Source: Siphonodentalium dalli
Taxonomy: Eukaryota; Mollusca; Scaphopoda; Gadilida; Siphonodentaliidae
Direction: 5' to 3'
DNA: 64,000 bases
Assembly (NCBI GenBank): GCA_032622095.1
Contig: CP136069.1
Span: 18,983,326 to 19,047,325 of the forward strand
How positions within the stretch are numbered: the stretch's first letter is position 1; every line of letters begins with the position of its first letter. Made by a program: the position numbers and the translations under genes. The notes below the pieces were generated by a model, which was not told the DNA's origin, made no database searches, and was given only the letters and a program-made list of their open reading frames with translations. Below, piece by piece: positions 34,538-46,271 of the stretch.

Positions 34538-36894
34538 AACCGATATAAGCTACTATTAATTGTAAGGTTTTCCAGAAATAAATGACACGGAGTGACCAAG
34601 GGTTTCAACACTCTTGAGTAAATGAGTCACTTGCCAAAACTTTTGCCAAATGAATATATTTTTTGCCAACTGTGAATTATTTTTTTATTTCGCGAACGGC
34701 TGTGCGAGCCTGCCATAAAAAGGTGATAACACTGCTAATATAATTCTAATCATTTACCAAATCGTATTCCATGGTGACTAATATTTCAACCAAGTCTTAA
34801 AGCAATTCACCAGAAAATGATTCAATCAGGACTCAAGTGAGTCCTCAGGCAGATTTTATATGTTTATGAAATTCCCTCTTCAGATTGGTAGTGAAGCTTA
34901 ACATTTCCAATTGGCTATTGCACCATCCAACCCCCCTCCCTTCTCATGAGCCAGGCCAAAATTCCCAAGTTCATGAAATCCATTCGCACATCCACCCTCT
35001 CAAAGTTGGATAAAATTTTCGGACTGGTATTCAAGCTTTCAACACGATACTCCCCCACCCTAAGGCTGAAAAATTTCCTGCTGATGCTGGCTGATGGCCA
35101 TTTCAACTGGTACCTCAAGTTTTACAACTATTGGAAATTTCCTATGTGACACATCGCCACCCCCCCCCCCCCCCCCCCCCACACACACAAGGCTGGAAAA
35201 TTTCCAAACTGATGGCCAGTTAAGTCCAAATATGTTATCAAAAGTACTCGTAGCAAAACATGCGAAACTGAGAGCAATTTCAACCTATTTTTGGTGTGGC
35301 ATTTCCAACTGATGGAGTGTCAGGCATTAAATTCCAACTATTAAAAATTTTGACCAAAGTTGGGGGCGGGTGAGAGAAATCAACCTGTCACCATGCCCCT
35401 GTATCCAAGTCAGAAGTCAGAAAAGATGGGAGCAAATCCTGCTGTTACCAAAGTCAACCTGTCACCATAAGATAAGGCCAAAAAATATATACCTGTGTTT
35501 CTGGTGACATGCAAGAAAAAAATAGGGGCGGGGGGGGGGGGGGGGGTGGCTTTTCATTTTATTTTATTTTTTCATTTTATTTTCGACTACCGGTATGCTC
35601 AAAATAAATATGAATGTCACTTTTTGCGACCCCCAAGCCTACTTCTCCTTGTTTGTAATTGACTATGAAATAATAAAACTAAGTAGATTCTATTAATATA
35701 TAGTGTAATTTATTGTTTTATTGAATAAAACATGGAAAAACATGATGTTTACAATAGAGATCAATATTTGCCATGAATAAGCTTCAGAATGCAAGGAAAG
35801 AACTTCACATACATCTATGTACTGCATACGGTAGTGGTGATCTTAAAGCCACATGGTAGTTTGAGCTCCAAAATAGACTTAATAGTACATGCTTTTGAAT
35901 TTTTCCCAGTATCAAAATAGGTCAATAAATACTTTATCTACATCTCTATTGAAGTCATATGCATTTTAAGAAATACAACTTTAAACACGGTGTTTGGGTC
36001 CCAAACAAATAGTCATGTGCAAAACATTGAACAGAATGGAGCATTCTGTGTTAGTCTATTCCTGATATGGTAGAAATAATGAGTATTGTTTCACTTCTGT
36101 GGGAAAAATTTAAAACAGCTGGAACATGACTATGGCCATGGACAGTATTTTTATGTAGCCATTAAATATATTATATAGCATATGTAGCCATTACAAGTAT
36201 GTCGATATTTCGTTTATTTGTCAATCTATCTTATACTTCCTTCCAAAATTACTTAGACAAAATTTGGAAGCTTGAATGAGCCATATCATTTGGAAGCTTG
36301 AATGAACCATGTCCGTTTAAGACAAAATTTGGAAGCTTGAATGAGCCATGTCCATTTAAAAACAACTATGTTAAATATTATTAGCAAGGAAGGCTGTTAT
36401 GTCATGTAGCTAGTAGTTAAAACTATTATATTCAAATTAATAGTCCTAAATATATGTATGATCTAGATATAAGTGAGTATTTAGAGATCACTCCATTGCA
36501 GTGGCTATGCCATAATAGCATGTTGTGTGAAAGCATGAGTTCCCTGTATGTGAACAATATTCAACCTGCTTAAAAAATCACCACCCTACCACTAATGTTC
36601 AATGTTTGCATCCATACTAGTGTTACACATTTTAATGTCTGCCTATCACAACAACAGAACTCGAATTTAACTTCAGAATGTTGAGAAAATCTATGTCCAA
36701 ACTCATTTAAATTCTATTAACCAATACCCCTTCACATATCAAATTGAGTTAAATGTATATAGCCTCAATCATGAACCATAAGCCTAAAATACATCGTTTA
36801 TTCTTGCTTCATGTTCCCTATTTTCGAGGTAGTCTGTTATTTTGTGATGAAATTCCCGTTTTTGGATGTTTGATGTGTTTTGTGGAGATTGCAG
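34538..36894. other. Mostly unassigned; C and G tracts
   Basis: A run of 21 C at 35160-35180 and one of 17 G at 35530-35546 flank diverged 'ggaaatttcc' and 'ctgatggcca' words. The region 35640-36890 is AT-rich and apparently single-copy in this window, apart from the triplet below. No exon seen. Confidence 0.45.
36262..36360. repeat. Three short direct repeats
   Basis: 'atttggaagcttgaatga' occurs three times, followed by 'gccatat', 'accatgtccgtttaa' or 'gccatgtccatttaa'. Confidence 0.85.
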
Positions 36895-37055
36895 GGAGAG
36901 CTTTCCGATGAATGGCAATAAGCCATCCTGAAAAGTTACCCATAATTCTGCTGTGGTTAAGAAGTCAATTACTTAGAGCATTACTGTATAAGAGAATGCA
37001 CTGGCACAGGATCCTTAATGCTGCACCAGCGCAGCTCCCGTCATGAAAGGGTTAA
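36895..37055. mobile_element. MITE-A right arm fused to a family C right end
   Basis: The MITE-A right arm (36895-36988, 'gagctttccgatgaatggc' to 'gcattactgta') runs without a gap into the C right end (36987-37055, 'agagaatgcactggcacagg' to ATGAAAGGGTTAA). Both left halves are absent, so a deletion or insertion joined the two. Confidence 0.75.
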
Positions 37056-37132
37056 TATACCGTAAAACACAAATGGTTGTCGGCTTGTCGCTAACAAGAC
37101 ATTTCTAATCAAGTACATGTATGCTGTTAGAA

Positions 37133-37599
37133 CAAGCCTGAGTTTAGTGTGCCCGTCATTTGCAGAATGAGGTCCCCAGAGGGTGAATTTAGTGATGCTA
37201 TCCCCGCATAGCAGTCTGGCATCACTAAATTCACCTTCTGGGAACCTCAATCTGCATGGCTTTATCTGCTACGGGAGACATAGACTCAGGTTGAAGTCCC
37301 CGAATGGTGATATATTGTGATGTACACCCATTGGGAACCTCGATTATGCAATGTGTCGTCTGCCAATTTGAGAATATAGAGAAACTAAACTAAAAAAGAA
37401 ATAGAATCTATGTCAAGAAGTTTCTATAGAAATTTGATAATAAAGAAACTTTCCAGAGAAAGATGAGGCCCTTGGAAGCAGAATGGGGTCCGCAGAGGGT
37501 GAATTTAGTGATGATAGCCCGCTATCCAGGGTAGCATCATTAAATTCACCCTCTGGGGACCTCATTCTGCAAATGACAGGCACACTAAACTCAGGCTTG
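37133..37599. mobile_element. MITE-B long form, complete, duplication TGTTAGAA
   Basis: It is 467 bp from CAAGCCTGAGTTTAG to CTAAACTCAGGCTTG, with TGTTAGAA on both sides (37125-37132 and 37600-37607). It has two terminal palindromes and a non-palindromic middle. This is the reference copy for the long subfamily. Confidence 0.95.
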
Positions 37600-37607
37600 T
37601 GTTAGAA

Positions 37608-38756
37608 TATGGCTTAATAAAAACGTTGCGTCTGGAACCAAGAATCTAATTAAAATAGAAAAGGGATAATGACCGCTGTCTCTATTTTGGATGACAAAGT
37701 AGATGGCGCTTAAATCCATTATATTAATTTCGTCTGGGATTGTCTCCATTTACACAATCAATAAGAGAGATATGCATCATCCCATGCCATCCAGGGAATA
37801 AACGAAAATATTAAATATGTCTCATACGCAAAAAAAAACGAATGAATTCTAGAAAAGCTGAATCACTCACAAGATGTTTTTTAAGACCATATTTAGTTGA
37901 AATTCCGGTAATCATACTCTCATTTTGGCTTTCAAATAAGGAAATGAAATTTGTTCAATTTGAACAAGGTGCAGCACCATGGCATTTGTTACAAAAGATC
38001 TAAAAAATGACATTTTTTAATTCCACCAGACAGTTTGGGATTTTCTTTTAAGGCCCATGACAATATTAACCCATGCGTCATGTGTAAAGTTGACTTTAAC
38101 AGTTTCTTATCGCCTGATATTAGTGAAGCAATGTTACAGAGACATACATAGTCTGGTTCAAAATTGGTCTCAAATTTGTCGCAGTGTGCTTGAGATCCAT
38201 CCCGAGACATTTGGACGCCACATAAAACCAATTCCTCGAACGGCGCTTAATCATGCAGGGATAATGAAAATTATAATCGAATGAAGGGGATGATCATGTT
38301 AGATCAGAAAAACAAGCAAAAAAATTTCATCTCCAGACGAAAGTGAAATCCCGAAAGTTCACGATCAGCATAATCCCTCCATGAAGTTAGCAACCGAGCG
38401 GAAATGATATTATCTCACACAGCAAGTTAAGCTACCATGCTGCACAATGCCAATAATTGTCAGGAAATTTACAATGTCTAATGGCGCTCATTCTGCAGAA
38501 GAAGGGATGAGTCATTTAAGTGCATGTCGCACTGGGTCCATGCATTTAACATCATTAAATATTCATTTAAGGTTGCAGATCCAGTTAGGACAATGACAAT
38601 TTTCAATTATAAAAATCTAATAATTTTAGTCGCCTTTCGCTTTGTGCCATGGGAATATTTGGTGGAAATCTCATGTGATATACATGTCATTGTATTAAAG
38701 CCAATTTCAAGGCCCATATCAATTTCAGTTTGTTACTTTAAATTATGCATGCTGGT
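37608..38756. other. Repeat-free island, candidate conserved non-coding sequence
   Basis: I find no copy of this stretch elsewhere in the window and no MITE signature. It is rich in homeodomain-like and octamer-like words (TAATTA-type, ATGCATCAT, TTTACACAATCAATAA). Frames are short and open on both strands. Conservation is not shown; this is a guess from texture. Confidence 0.3.
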
Positions 38757-38977
38757 CAAGCCTGAGTTTAGTGTGCCTGTCATTTGCAGAATGAGGTCCC
38801 CAGAGGGTGAATTTAGTGATGCTATCTTGCATAGCAGGCTAGCATCACCAAATGCACCCTCTGGGGACCTCATCTTGCATGGTCTCATCTGCTATGGGAT
38901 GGGAGACATAGACTCAGATTGAAGTTCCCAAATGGTGAATATTGTGATGTACACCCATTGGGAACCTCGATTATGCA
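38757..38977. mobile_element. MITE-B long form, left half
   Basis: It begins CAAGCCTGAGTTTAGTGTG and extends to 'acctcgattatgcaatttg', where it is truncated. Confidence 0.85.
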
Positions 38978-39155
38978 ATTTGGGAATTTTGAGCCTACAT
39001 ACCTTAATCGTATATAAATTTGTGCAGTACATGTACTAATTTCCGTGCACCCATCGATGAGCGAATTTAAATCTGAGCAAAAAATAGTACACACCAAATC
39101 ACATGGCAGACAGGAGGGGCAATGTAGAGGTGTATAAACATGCATTACTCAATGT

Positions 39156-40081
39156 TAGTGTTGAAACGATTAGTGAATTTCAGAGTCGACTAGTCGAGGC
39201 CCAAAAGTCGCGTTGCGTCGACTAGTCGGTACCCGATATCAAAACTTTCAAACATAAAATTGTACGGAAAATTCATCGTACATGGCGTACACTGATGACT
39301 GATGCAATGGTGTTCTATTGCGTTGCGCATTTCCCTGCATACACACCAATTTATTTGGGAAATAATACTGTAAACATCTTGATATTTATCCAACACACTG
39401 AATGTAATTATATAATTAGACATGTGGTGGATAATGATTAGATACACAATCATTTATACAGGTTTTAAATTTAATATCAGCGTTCGAGATTATTTCGTTT
39501 AGTCACGTGATCACCAATAAACCGGTGCCGAGCGGTGTCACTATAAAATGTTAATGTTCCGACTAAATACGCCCTATAGTATAGGCTACGTTGTAGAATA
39601 CGATATCCAGTTCTTAATGTCAGTATCATTTATATACGGTAGCACAAATGACGTCACCTTAAGCGACCTGCATCAAGCGTCGCATCATAATCCGACGGTG
39701 CGAGATCAATGGAAATATACACAGTGTCTGTATCAAAGCGGTCTTGGACAAACTACAAAGCCGCATCAATCATTGCCATCATGTCTTTGACCTCAAACGA
39801 CGAGTGAGACCTTGTGTTGTCAATTTCATTCGTCCAATTAATAGTCGGGTCACCGGTCCGTGTGTGTCTATACTAGTAACACTGTCAATTCCGGGTGCCA
39901 CCAAACGTTATACTTACCATAACTTACGCGCAGTTAACACCGTTTATGCCGGAATCCATCTTGAAAGTGTTATACATGAAACTAATACACTATATTCCGA
40001 CTAGTCGACGGCAAAATTCGGAGTCGACGTTCTGACATTTCAGCGTCGTCTACGACTAGTCAATTAATCGTTTCAACCCTA
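39156..40081. mobile_element. hAT non-autonomous element 3, duplication CTCAATGT
   Basis: The left end is TAGTGTTGAAACGATTA and the complement of the right end TAGGGTTGAAACGATTA. CTCAATGT flanks both sides perfectly (39148-39155 and 40082-40089). Both subterminal regions hold several copies of GTCGACTAGTCG-type palindromes. Length is 926 bp; frames inside do not resemble a transposase. Confidence 0.93.
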
Positions 40082-40275
40082 CTCAATGTTAGACTGAATA
40101 GGCAATTATAAGCCTACTTGCATGCCAATATTTACATAAAAGCAACCAACATCAACACAAGTACCCATAGCGCTATAATCAAAGTAATTGACTTGAAAAA
40201 TGGGGTGATACCCCGGCAATGACCATGGTATTACCGGTAATATGCAGTATCCACAGCAGTATCGAGATGGCTGAC

Positions 40276-40840
40276 AGTCACTGCAGCGGAGCACCAAAAA
40301 TTGAAGAAAATTATACCTCCGTGAGGATCTTGTTATTGATAAGGTAAGTGTTGGTGATTGGTATTGCTGTTAAAATAGTCACATCCAATAAAACCGCCAT
40401 AAACAGAAATAATAGTATATTATAGACAAATTTTGTTCTTATACCATTGCGGCATGCTATTGTCATGTTAGTACTCTGTGTTATGTAAACAAATGCCATG
40501 TTATGACAGTTATGTAAACAAACAGTAGGTAAAGAGTATGCGATAAGCTAAACACTCAACACTGAGAAGACCCCCACTAATTGAACTTTAGTTAGAAATA
40601 CCACCAAGTTGTTTGCAACATAACGGTATAGCTATCACTTAACTTCACCTCTCAAGATTTTGGTATTGAATGGGTAACAGGTGAATCACTCTCCTAAACA
40701 ATTGTCATGGTGTTCAGTATTTTCCTTTTCGCTCACTATTAACGTGCTGTATATAAACAAACTCTCGGCTCACACAAAGTGTTTTAGGGATAATAATGCA
40801 TTCATACGATCGTTATTCTATACTAGTGGGACTTTTCAAA
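40276..40840 (+). repeat. Dispersed repeat P, copy 2
   Basis: It aligns in order with 56470-57060 (opposite strand) and in part with 1335-1640. On the minus strand it reads LFMAVLLDVTILTAIP where copy 3 reads LFMAVLTDVTILTAIP, a hydrophobic stretch; DNA similarity alone may explain this. No TIR or LTR found. Confidence 0.65.
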
Positions 40841-41436
40841 CTTAAGGTTCAAAATTACACAAATTTTGTTCAATATTTTGTGTGCTTAACAACATGTTGC
40901 TCTGCTTGCTTAGTATATATTTTAATATCGCGGAAGTCCACCAAATTTGGGTAAAATGTCGCCGATGTCAGCGGTCTTACCAAGTCATCAAGGAAGGTAA
41001 ACCCTGCATGGAGTTCGCCTGATTCCTTCAATTGTGAAGTGTAACTTCAAAAAGACAGAAAAAATATAAAGAAGGGCAGCCCTTGTCATCAAAAATAAAT
41101 ATCAGAGAGATGACGGATCCATTACAGACATGCTAATAGACCTAATGCTTCTGTCTATCCAGGAAAAATGAAAAGAACAAAGGTTAATACAATACCATAA
41201 AATAATAAAGGGATTGGTTCCAGCCCTACCTCAGTCAGACTCTCCGAAACCTAAGAGATGCTCACCAAAGAAGGCTCTGGTCAAGTTTTTTTGCCCATAA
41301 TAGTGCATCTGTCTGACTGAGAATCACTAATGAAAGTGTCAATGACACTATAGCTTAACTTGGGAAGGAGTTTATTTTTTTCTGAGCAATTAATAGAATG
41401 ATAAAGAAGAAGGAAAGCCAAAAAAGTTACAGTAAA
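40841..41436. other. No recognised feature
   Basis: Unassigned; short frames only. Confidence 0.4.
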
Positions 41437-41480
41437 TTAACCCTTTACCCAACAGAAGGGCCCTGTGCCAATGCATTGTG
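41437..41480. mobile_element. Family E left end, truncated
   Basis: TTAACCCTTTACCCAACAGA followed by 'gccctgtgccaatgcatt' is the E left end; the remaining element is replaced by the 30-bp minisatellite. Confidence 0.8.
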
Positions 41481-41768
41481 TCTTGTATTGTGTAGATGTT
41501 ACAGTAAAGGTCTTGTATTGTGTAGATGTTACAGTAAAGGTCTTGTATTGTGTAGATGTTACAGTAAAGGTCTTGTATTGTGTAGATGTTACAGTAAAGG
41601 TCTTGTATTGTGTAGATGTTACAGTAAAGGTCTTGTATTGTGTAGATGTTACAGTAAAGGTCTTGTATTGTGTAGATGTTACAGTAAAGGTCTTGTATTG
41701 TGTAGATGTTACAGTAAAGGTCTTGTATTGTGTAGATGTTACAGTAAAGGTCTTGTATTGTGTAGATG
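41481..41768. repeat. 30-bp minisatellite, about 9.6 perfect units
   Basis: The unit 'tcttgtattgtgtagatg' plus 'ttacagtaaagg' repeats without visible differences. 'gttacagtaaa' also occurs just left of the adjoining E fragment, so the array may have grown from the flank plus the E end. The period of 30 gives open frames of 106-123 codons on both strands that are not genes. Confidence 0.95.
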
Positions 41769-41789
41769 AAATTATTTTTATTTGAAACA

Positions 41790-42310
41790 TTTCACCAATA
41801 AATGTGAGATGCAGGGTGTACGGATGGATTCAAATTTGAAATCCAAGATGGCTGTTCGCAGCCATGTTTTACAACAAATTTAGGAAATAATCGATGGTTC
41901 CAATCTAGACGACACCCCGAAGATCCATATGAAGTTTGGTGATTGGATGAGGGATGTGGCCTGTAGGGTTTTTATACTCAGGCAAAGATTAAAATCCAAA
42001 ATGGCCACTGGCAGCCATGTTTTTCATCGATAATTGTTCAAATCCGATGGCTCCAATCTATACTAGAGGTGATCCTAAACATACCTGTAAATTTTCAAAA
42101 CATTTCTCCAATAAATGCGGGCTGCAGGGTGTGCCGATGGATTCAAATTTGAAATCCAAGATGACTGCCTGCGGCCATGTTTTTTAACGAATTTCGAAAA
42201 AAATTAATGGCTCCCATCTAGAGTTCACCCCAAAGATCCATATAAAGTTTGGTAATGATCGGATGAGGGATGCGGCCTGTAGGGTGAGCCAAATGAAATT
42301 GTTGATGGAT
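41790..42310. repeat. Repeat V, two units of about 311 bp
   Basis: 'gatggattcaaatttgaaat' followed by 'ccaagatg' occurs at about 41824 and 42135; 'aagatccatat.aagtttgg' and 'ggatgagggatg' also recur. Related copies lie at 49270-49830 and 50380-50560. Confidence 0.7.
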
Positions 42311-42702
42311 GGACGACAGATGCCAACCCACCGTAATATAGCTCAAACTTTACAAAGTAAAGTTGAGCTAAAAATGGATGAACTAAAGAACCATAATTCA
42401 GAACTAAGGGCCATAACTCAGTTAGAACCCAATTTGACACTTTGTTGCTTGCAGTATATTTAAGAGGTTTCCGAACCTGAGCTATGCAGGAGGTCGAAAG
42501 TTTTGATGAACCTATATAGAATAATACTTAATTATTAAGCTAAACAACAAAAATGTCAAAAAGATTACTTTAATCATAGTTTTAGGAGGGAAATTTTCCC
42601 AACATTATTCTCAGCAACTGCAGAAACTGAGTGGAAATGAATAACTGCTGTTGAGATTCTTGAAGCAGTACATTTGCACATGTATTTTTATCTCAATTCC
42701 AC

Positions 42703-43140
42703 CCTGTCATTTGCAGAATGGGGTCCCCAGAGGGTGAATTTAGTGATGCTAGCCCGCATCACTAAATTCACCCACTGGCGACCTCATTCTGCTTAGACTT
42801 CATCTTCTCTGGAAAGTTTCTTTATTATCAAATTTCTGTAGAAACTTCTTCACATACATGTAGATTCAATTTCTTTTTCAGTTTAGTTTCTCTATATTAA
42901 CAAATTGGCAGATGACACATTGCATAATCGAGGTTCCCAGTGGGTGTACATCACAATATTCACCATTTGGGAACTTCAATCTGAGTCTACATGTATGTCT
43001 CCCATAGCAGATGAGACCATGCAGAATGAGGTCCCCAGAGGGTGAATTTGGTGATGCTAGCCCACTATGTGGGATAGTGTCACTAAATTCACCTTCTGGG
43101 TACCTCATTCTGTAAATGACAGGCACGCTAATCTCAGGCT
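42703..43140. mobile_element. MITE-B long form, inverted
   Basis: It carries the B middle in reverse ('cacattgcataatcgaggt', 'ttgggaacttcaatctgag') between two palindromes, and ends 'ctaatctcaggct'. The left terminus is eroded. Confidence 0.8.
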
Positions 43141-43142
43141 CA

Positions 43143-43225
43143 GTTCAGATCATGTACTTTTTATAGCAGTTATTCATTTCCACTCAGTTCTAAACTTTCC
43201 ACCTCATGACACCGTGGAAATCCCT
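43143..43225. repeat. Short repeat U, shared with 14565-14815
   Basis: 'cagatcatgtactttttat' and 'ttattcatttccactca' are joined directly to 'tctaaacttt.ccacctc', whereas at 14.6-14.8 kb about 130 bp separates the two parts. Confidence 0.55.
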
Positions 43226-43236
43226 TAAATGTGGAA

Positions 43237-43922
43237 TGAAGCCTTGAAATATTGTGTCTGTTATTAGCAGAATGATGTCCCCATAGGGTGAATTTATTGA
43301 TGCTATCCCGCACAGTAGGCTAACATCACTAAATTCACCCTCAGGGAACCTCATTCTGCTTGGGCCTCATCTATAGTCTCAAATTAACACTGTTTTTAGT
43401 GACTTTTTTCCCCTTCTGTTCAAGGTGATCGACTTATGGTTAACATCATGGTTAACATCATCATCTCCAACTGGGGAACTTCAATCTGATCCTAGGTCTC
43501 CCACAGCAGTTGAGGCCTAAGCAGAATGAGATTCCCAAAGGGTGAATTTAGTGACGCTATCGCACACACTAAATTCACCCTCTGGGGACCTCATTCTACT
43601 CAGACCTCATCTTCTTTGAAAAGTTTCTTTATTATCAAATTTCCATAGAAACTTCTTCACATAGATTCAATTTCTTTTTTAGTGTAGTTTCTCCATATCC
43701 CGAAATTGGCAGATGACACATTGAATAATTGTACATCACAATATTCACCATTTGGGAAGTTCAATCTGAGTCTATGTCTCTCATAGCACATGAGGCCATG
43801 CAGAATGAGGTCTCCAGAGGGTGAATTTGGTGATGCTAGCCCACTGTACTGGATATTGTCACTAAGTTCACCCTCTGGGGACCTCATACTGCAAATGACA
43901 GACACACTAAACTCAGGCTTGC
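43237..43922. mobile_element. Two abutting MITE-B elements
   Basis: A diverged copy (43237-43530) with 'gccttgaaatattgtg' end type adjoins an inverted long copy ending 'ctaaactcaggcttg' at 43922. Both subfamily end types meet here. Confidence 0.75.
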
Positions 43923-43925
43923 AGC

Positions 43926-44116
43926 TACAGTAATGCCCTAAATAATCGACTCCTTAACCGCAGCAGAATAATGGGTAATTTTTCAGGATTTAGTCGGAAA
44001 TACATGTATGGCTTGTTGCCCATCGGAAAGATCTCGCCATATATCCGACTAAATCCTGAAAAGTTACCCATAATTCTGCTGTGGTTAAGGAGTCGATTAT
44101 TTAGGGCATTACTGTA
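43926..44116. mobile_element. MITE-A copy 9
   Basis: It starts TACAGTAATGCCC and ends GGGCATTACTGTA, four bases after a B element. The arms share 'tttcaggatttagtcgg' and its complement; the centre is shortened. Confidence 0.85.
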
Positions 44117-44937
44117 CATGTACATGTATGCTTTTCCTAAATCGTAATGCATCACATCACATTCCCAATGCGATGTACAGAAAAAATCCCGATGCACAGA
44201 AAACATTGCAATGCATTGAAATCATGATGAATCATTTCAGCCCCACTGGGGACCTCATTCTGCAAATAACAGACACAATATTTCAAGGCTTGTTTGTTGC
44301 TTATATGCGTTTTGTTTTGCTGATTGGCCATCACACATCGCCTCCCGTCATTAACCTGCAGATTGGCCATCACACATCGCCTCCCGACATTAACCTTGTT
44401 ACAAAAATGCAACCGCATCATGGTAATGTCACCACGTTTATGCGGTGCATTACTGCATGTCACCACGGTACTAGCGAACATTCCGGTGGTGCCACAGTAT
44501 CACACGGTAGAACAACCGTGATTCAGCGGTACAATGTACATGTATCTCACGGTATTGCACTGCGGTATTAATGCATGTACACCACGTTAAAGCAGGTCGC
44601 TTACTGTGAGCATGCAGTGCTGTAGTTTGTGGAATCATTGTAGAGGGCCACAACTATTAAAAACATATCATATTTTTTTTTATAAATTTAATGAGGCCTT
44701 CTACATATTACTCCGACGCCTTCAATTTACTGAAGATTATGCAGAGGTCCAGGTACCATGGTCGAGTAACTTTATAACTCTGCAGTGACTCCAGTAGCTT
44801 TCTTTAATCAATGTGCACATACTGAGGTGTGTACACAGGTCAGCCATTAATGTCTACACCGATCGGACAGCATACTGCACCCAGGAGAACATACTAGTAC
44901 CTGGACAAATGTTGTTTTGGGGGAAGTTGGCATTTTG
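44117..44937. other. Short repeats and a palindrome-rich stretch
   Basis: 44243-44294 is a B right-end fragment ('ctcattctgcaaataacaga' to 'caaggcttg'). 44319-44397 holds two 39-bp direct units ('gattggccatcacacatcgc'). 44440-44600 is rich in 'cggtattgcactgcggt' and 'caccacggta' words, also seen near 56290-56390. No gene seen. Confidence 0.5.
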
Positions 44938-45100
44938 TACTCGGATCTTTATATTCAATGATCTTAAATGAAATTAGACTTTTCAGCCTGACAAACTTGG
45001 TATTAGACCAAGTTCACTGACCAGGTTTTGATCCCCGGTCTGGTAGCACGAGATACCAGTATGCTACCTCTCGGCTGCTGATTTCCCTCACTATTGATGC
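44938..45100 (-). repeat. Possible tRNA-derived SINE
   Basis: On the minus strand 'agccgagaggtagcatact' resembles a D-arm with A box and 'gaccggggatcaaaacctgg' a T-arm with B box, spaced as in a tRNA head, followed by a non-tRNA tail. The B box is diverged from GGTTCGANNCC, so this is an old SINE or tRNA pseudogene, not a functional tRNA. Confidence 0.45.
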
Positions 45101-45119
45101 ATGCCCAGATGGACATTGA

Positions 45120-45519
45120 TTAACCCTTTACCCAACAGAAGGGCCCTGTGCCAATGCATTCTCTTATATATGCGAGTCGACCATAGGTCGCCTCGCATAT
45201 ATAAGAGAATGCATTGGCTTAACACATTAAAAATTATAAAATTGTTAAAGAATGTAAGAAAAAATGGTAAAAAGTGTTAAAAAAAGATTTTTTTTAGGCC
45301 AATGCATTCTCTTATATATGCGAGGCGACCTATGGTCGACTCGCATATATAAGAGAATGCATTGGCACAGGGCATAACTGTAACTATCACAATGTGGTCA
45401 AGGAGCCGGTTCCAATGATATCCATATTTGTATGGTTCTATTGAGACAGACCGAAGATATTTTAGGCTGTTGAAGCTTTATTTGGCCGGTTTTGGCCGGT
45501 TTGTTGGGTAAAGGGTTAA
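45120..45519. mobile_element. TTAA-flanked MITE, family E, copy 2 (400 bp)
   Basis: TTAACCCTTTACCCAACA to TGTTGGGTAAAGGGTTAA. Two inverted hairpins surround a 'gaatgtaagaaaaaatggt' spacer. The same length and nearly the same sequence as copy 3 at 53796; I noticed three differences. Confidence 0.93.
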
Positions 45520-46271
45520 TCCTATATGGATATAATATCCAAAATAAGATTTTTACAATGTTTATTTTGTCTAGAAACATGAAATCCATCCAATTGATCC
45601 ACACCAAATTCAAAATCAGAAAAGCTATCCCATAAGAGGAATGGTGTGCATGTTTGGAAACATCAAAGGAATAAAACAAAGCCAGCTGAGCCAATAATAA
45701 ATGGGGACATGGTTATCAGCTACTGCAACGCAAAGATGGATCCATATGAAACGATAATCAATCACAGACAAGACAAAATCTAATTAAATATATTTTTTTC
45801 TCATCTTGTCTCATCAGATGACACAGAGTTTCAAATACCATCGATTTGTTCATGACACTGACTCAGATATCTGAAATGATAAGTTCATATGCGAACTTAT
45901 TGTCAGTCATATGAAAAATTAAACTTGTGTTTAAAAAGAAAATTGAGACACAGATACCGAACCCTGATTCTTGAATAAAAAATATCCTGCAAGTACAGAA
46001 TACAAATGAACTTTGATAATATAAGAGCAGGTGTAACATGATAGTTCCATTGGCCCCTCCCCCGGGTATATTCCCCCATCCCCACCCTGTGTATCTTCCC
46101 CCCCCCCCCCCCCCCCCCCCCCCACCCGTGTTAATATTTTTTTTGTTTTTACTTATTTACCTATTTGATAAGTATTGTGGTATGAATAAACAAGAATTTT
46201 TTTTTTTTTTTTTTTTATTATTATTTTCAGTCTGACTTAATTGTCAACCTCTCACATACACCGGGCAGCCA
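45520..46271. other. Mostly unassigned; C and T tracts
   Basis: A run of 26 C at 46098-46123 and a T run near 46199-46216. The stretch 45540-45900 has no copy in the window and no frame of note; it could be regulatory, without proof. Confidence 0.4.

Noticed and set aside
41398-41790. Frames of 106-123 codons on both strands with perfect 10-residue repeats
   Set aside because: Read-through of a 30-bp minisatellite joined to a MITE end.
44128-44571. 147-codon plus frame
   Set aside because: It begins in a MITE flank, crosses a B fragment and a 39-bp direct repeat, and an overlapping minus frame is also open.
44938-45100. Functional tRNA gene
   Set aside because: The B box is diverged and the acceptor stem does not close; a SINE head or tRNA pseudogene fits better.
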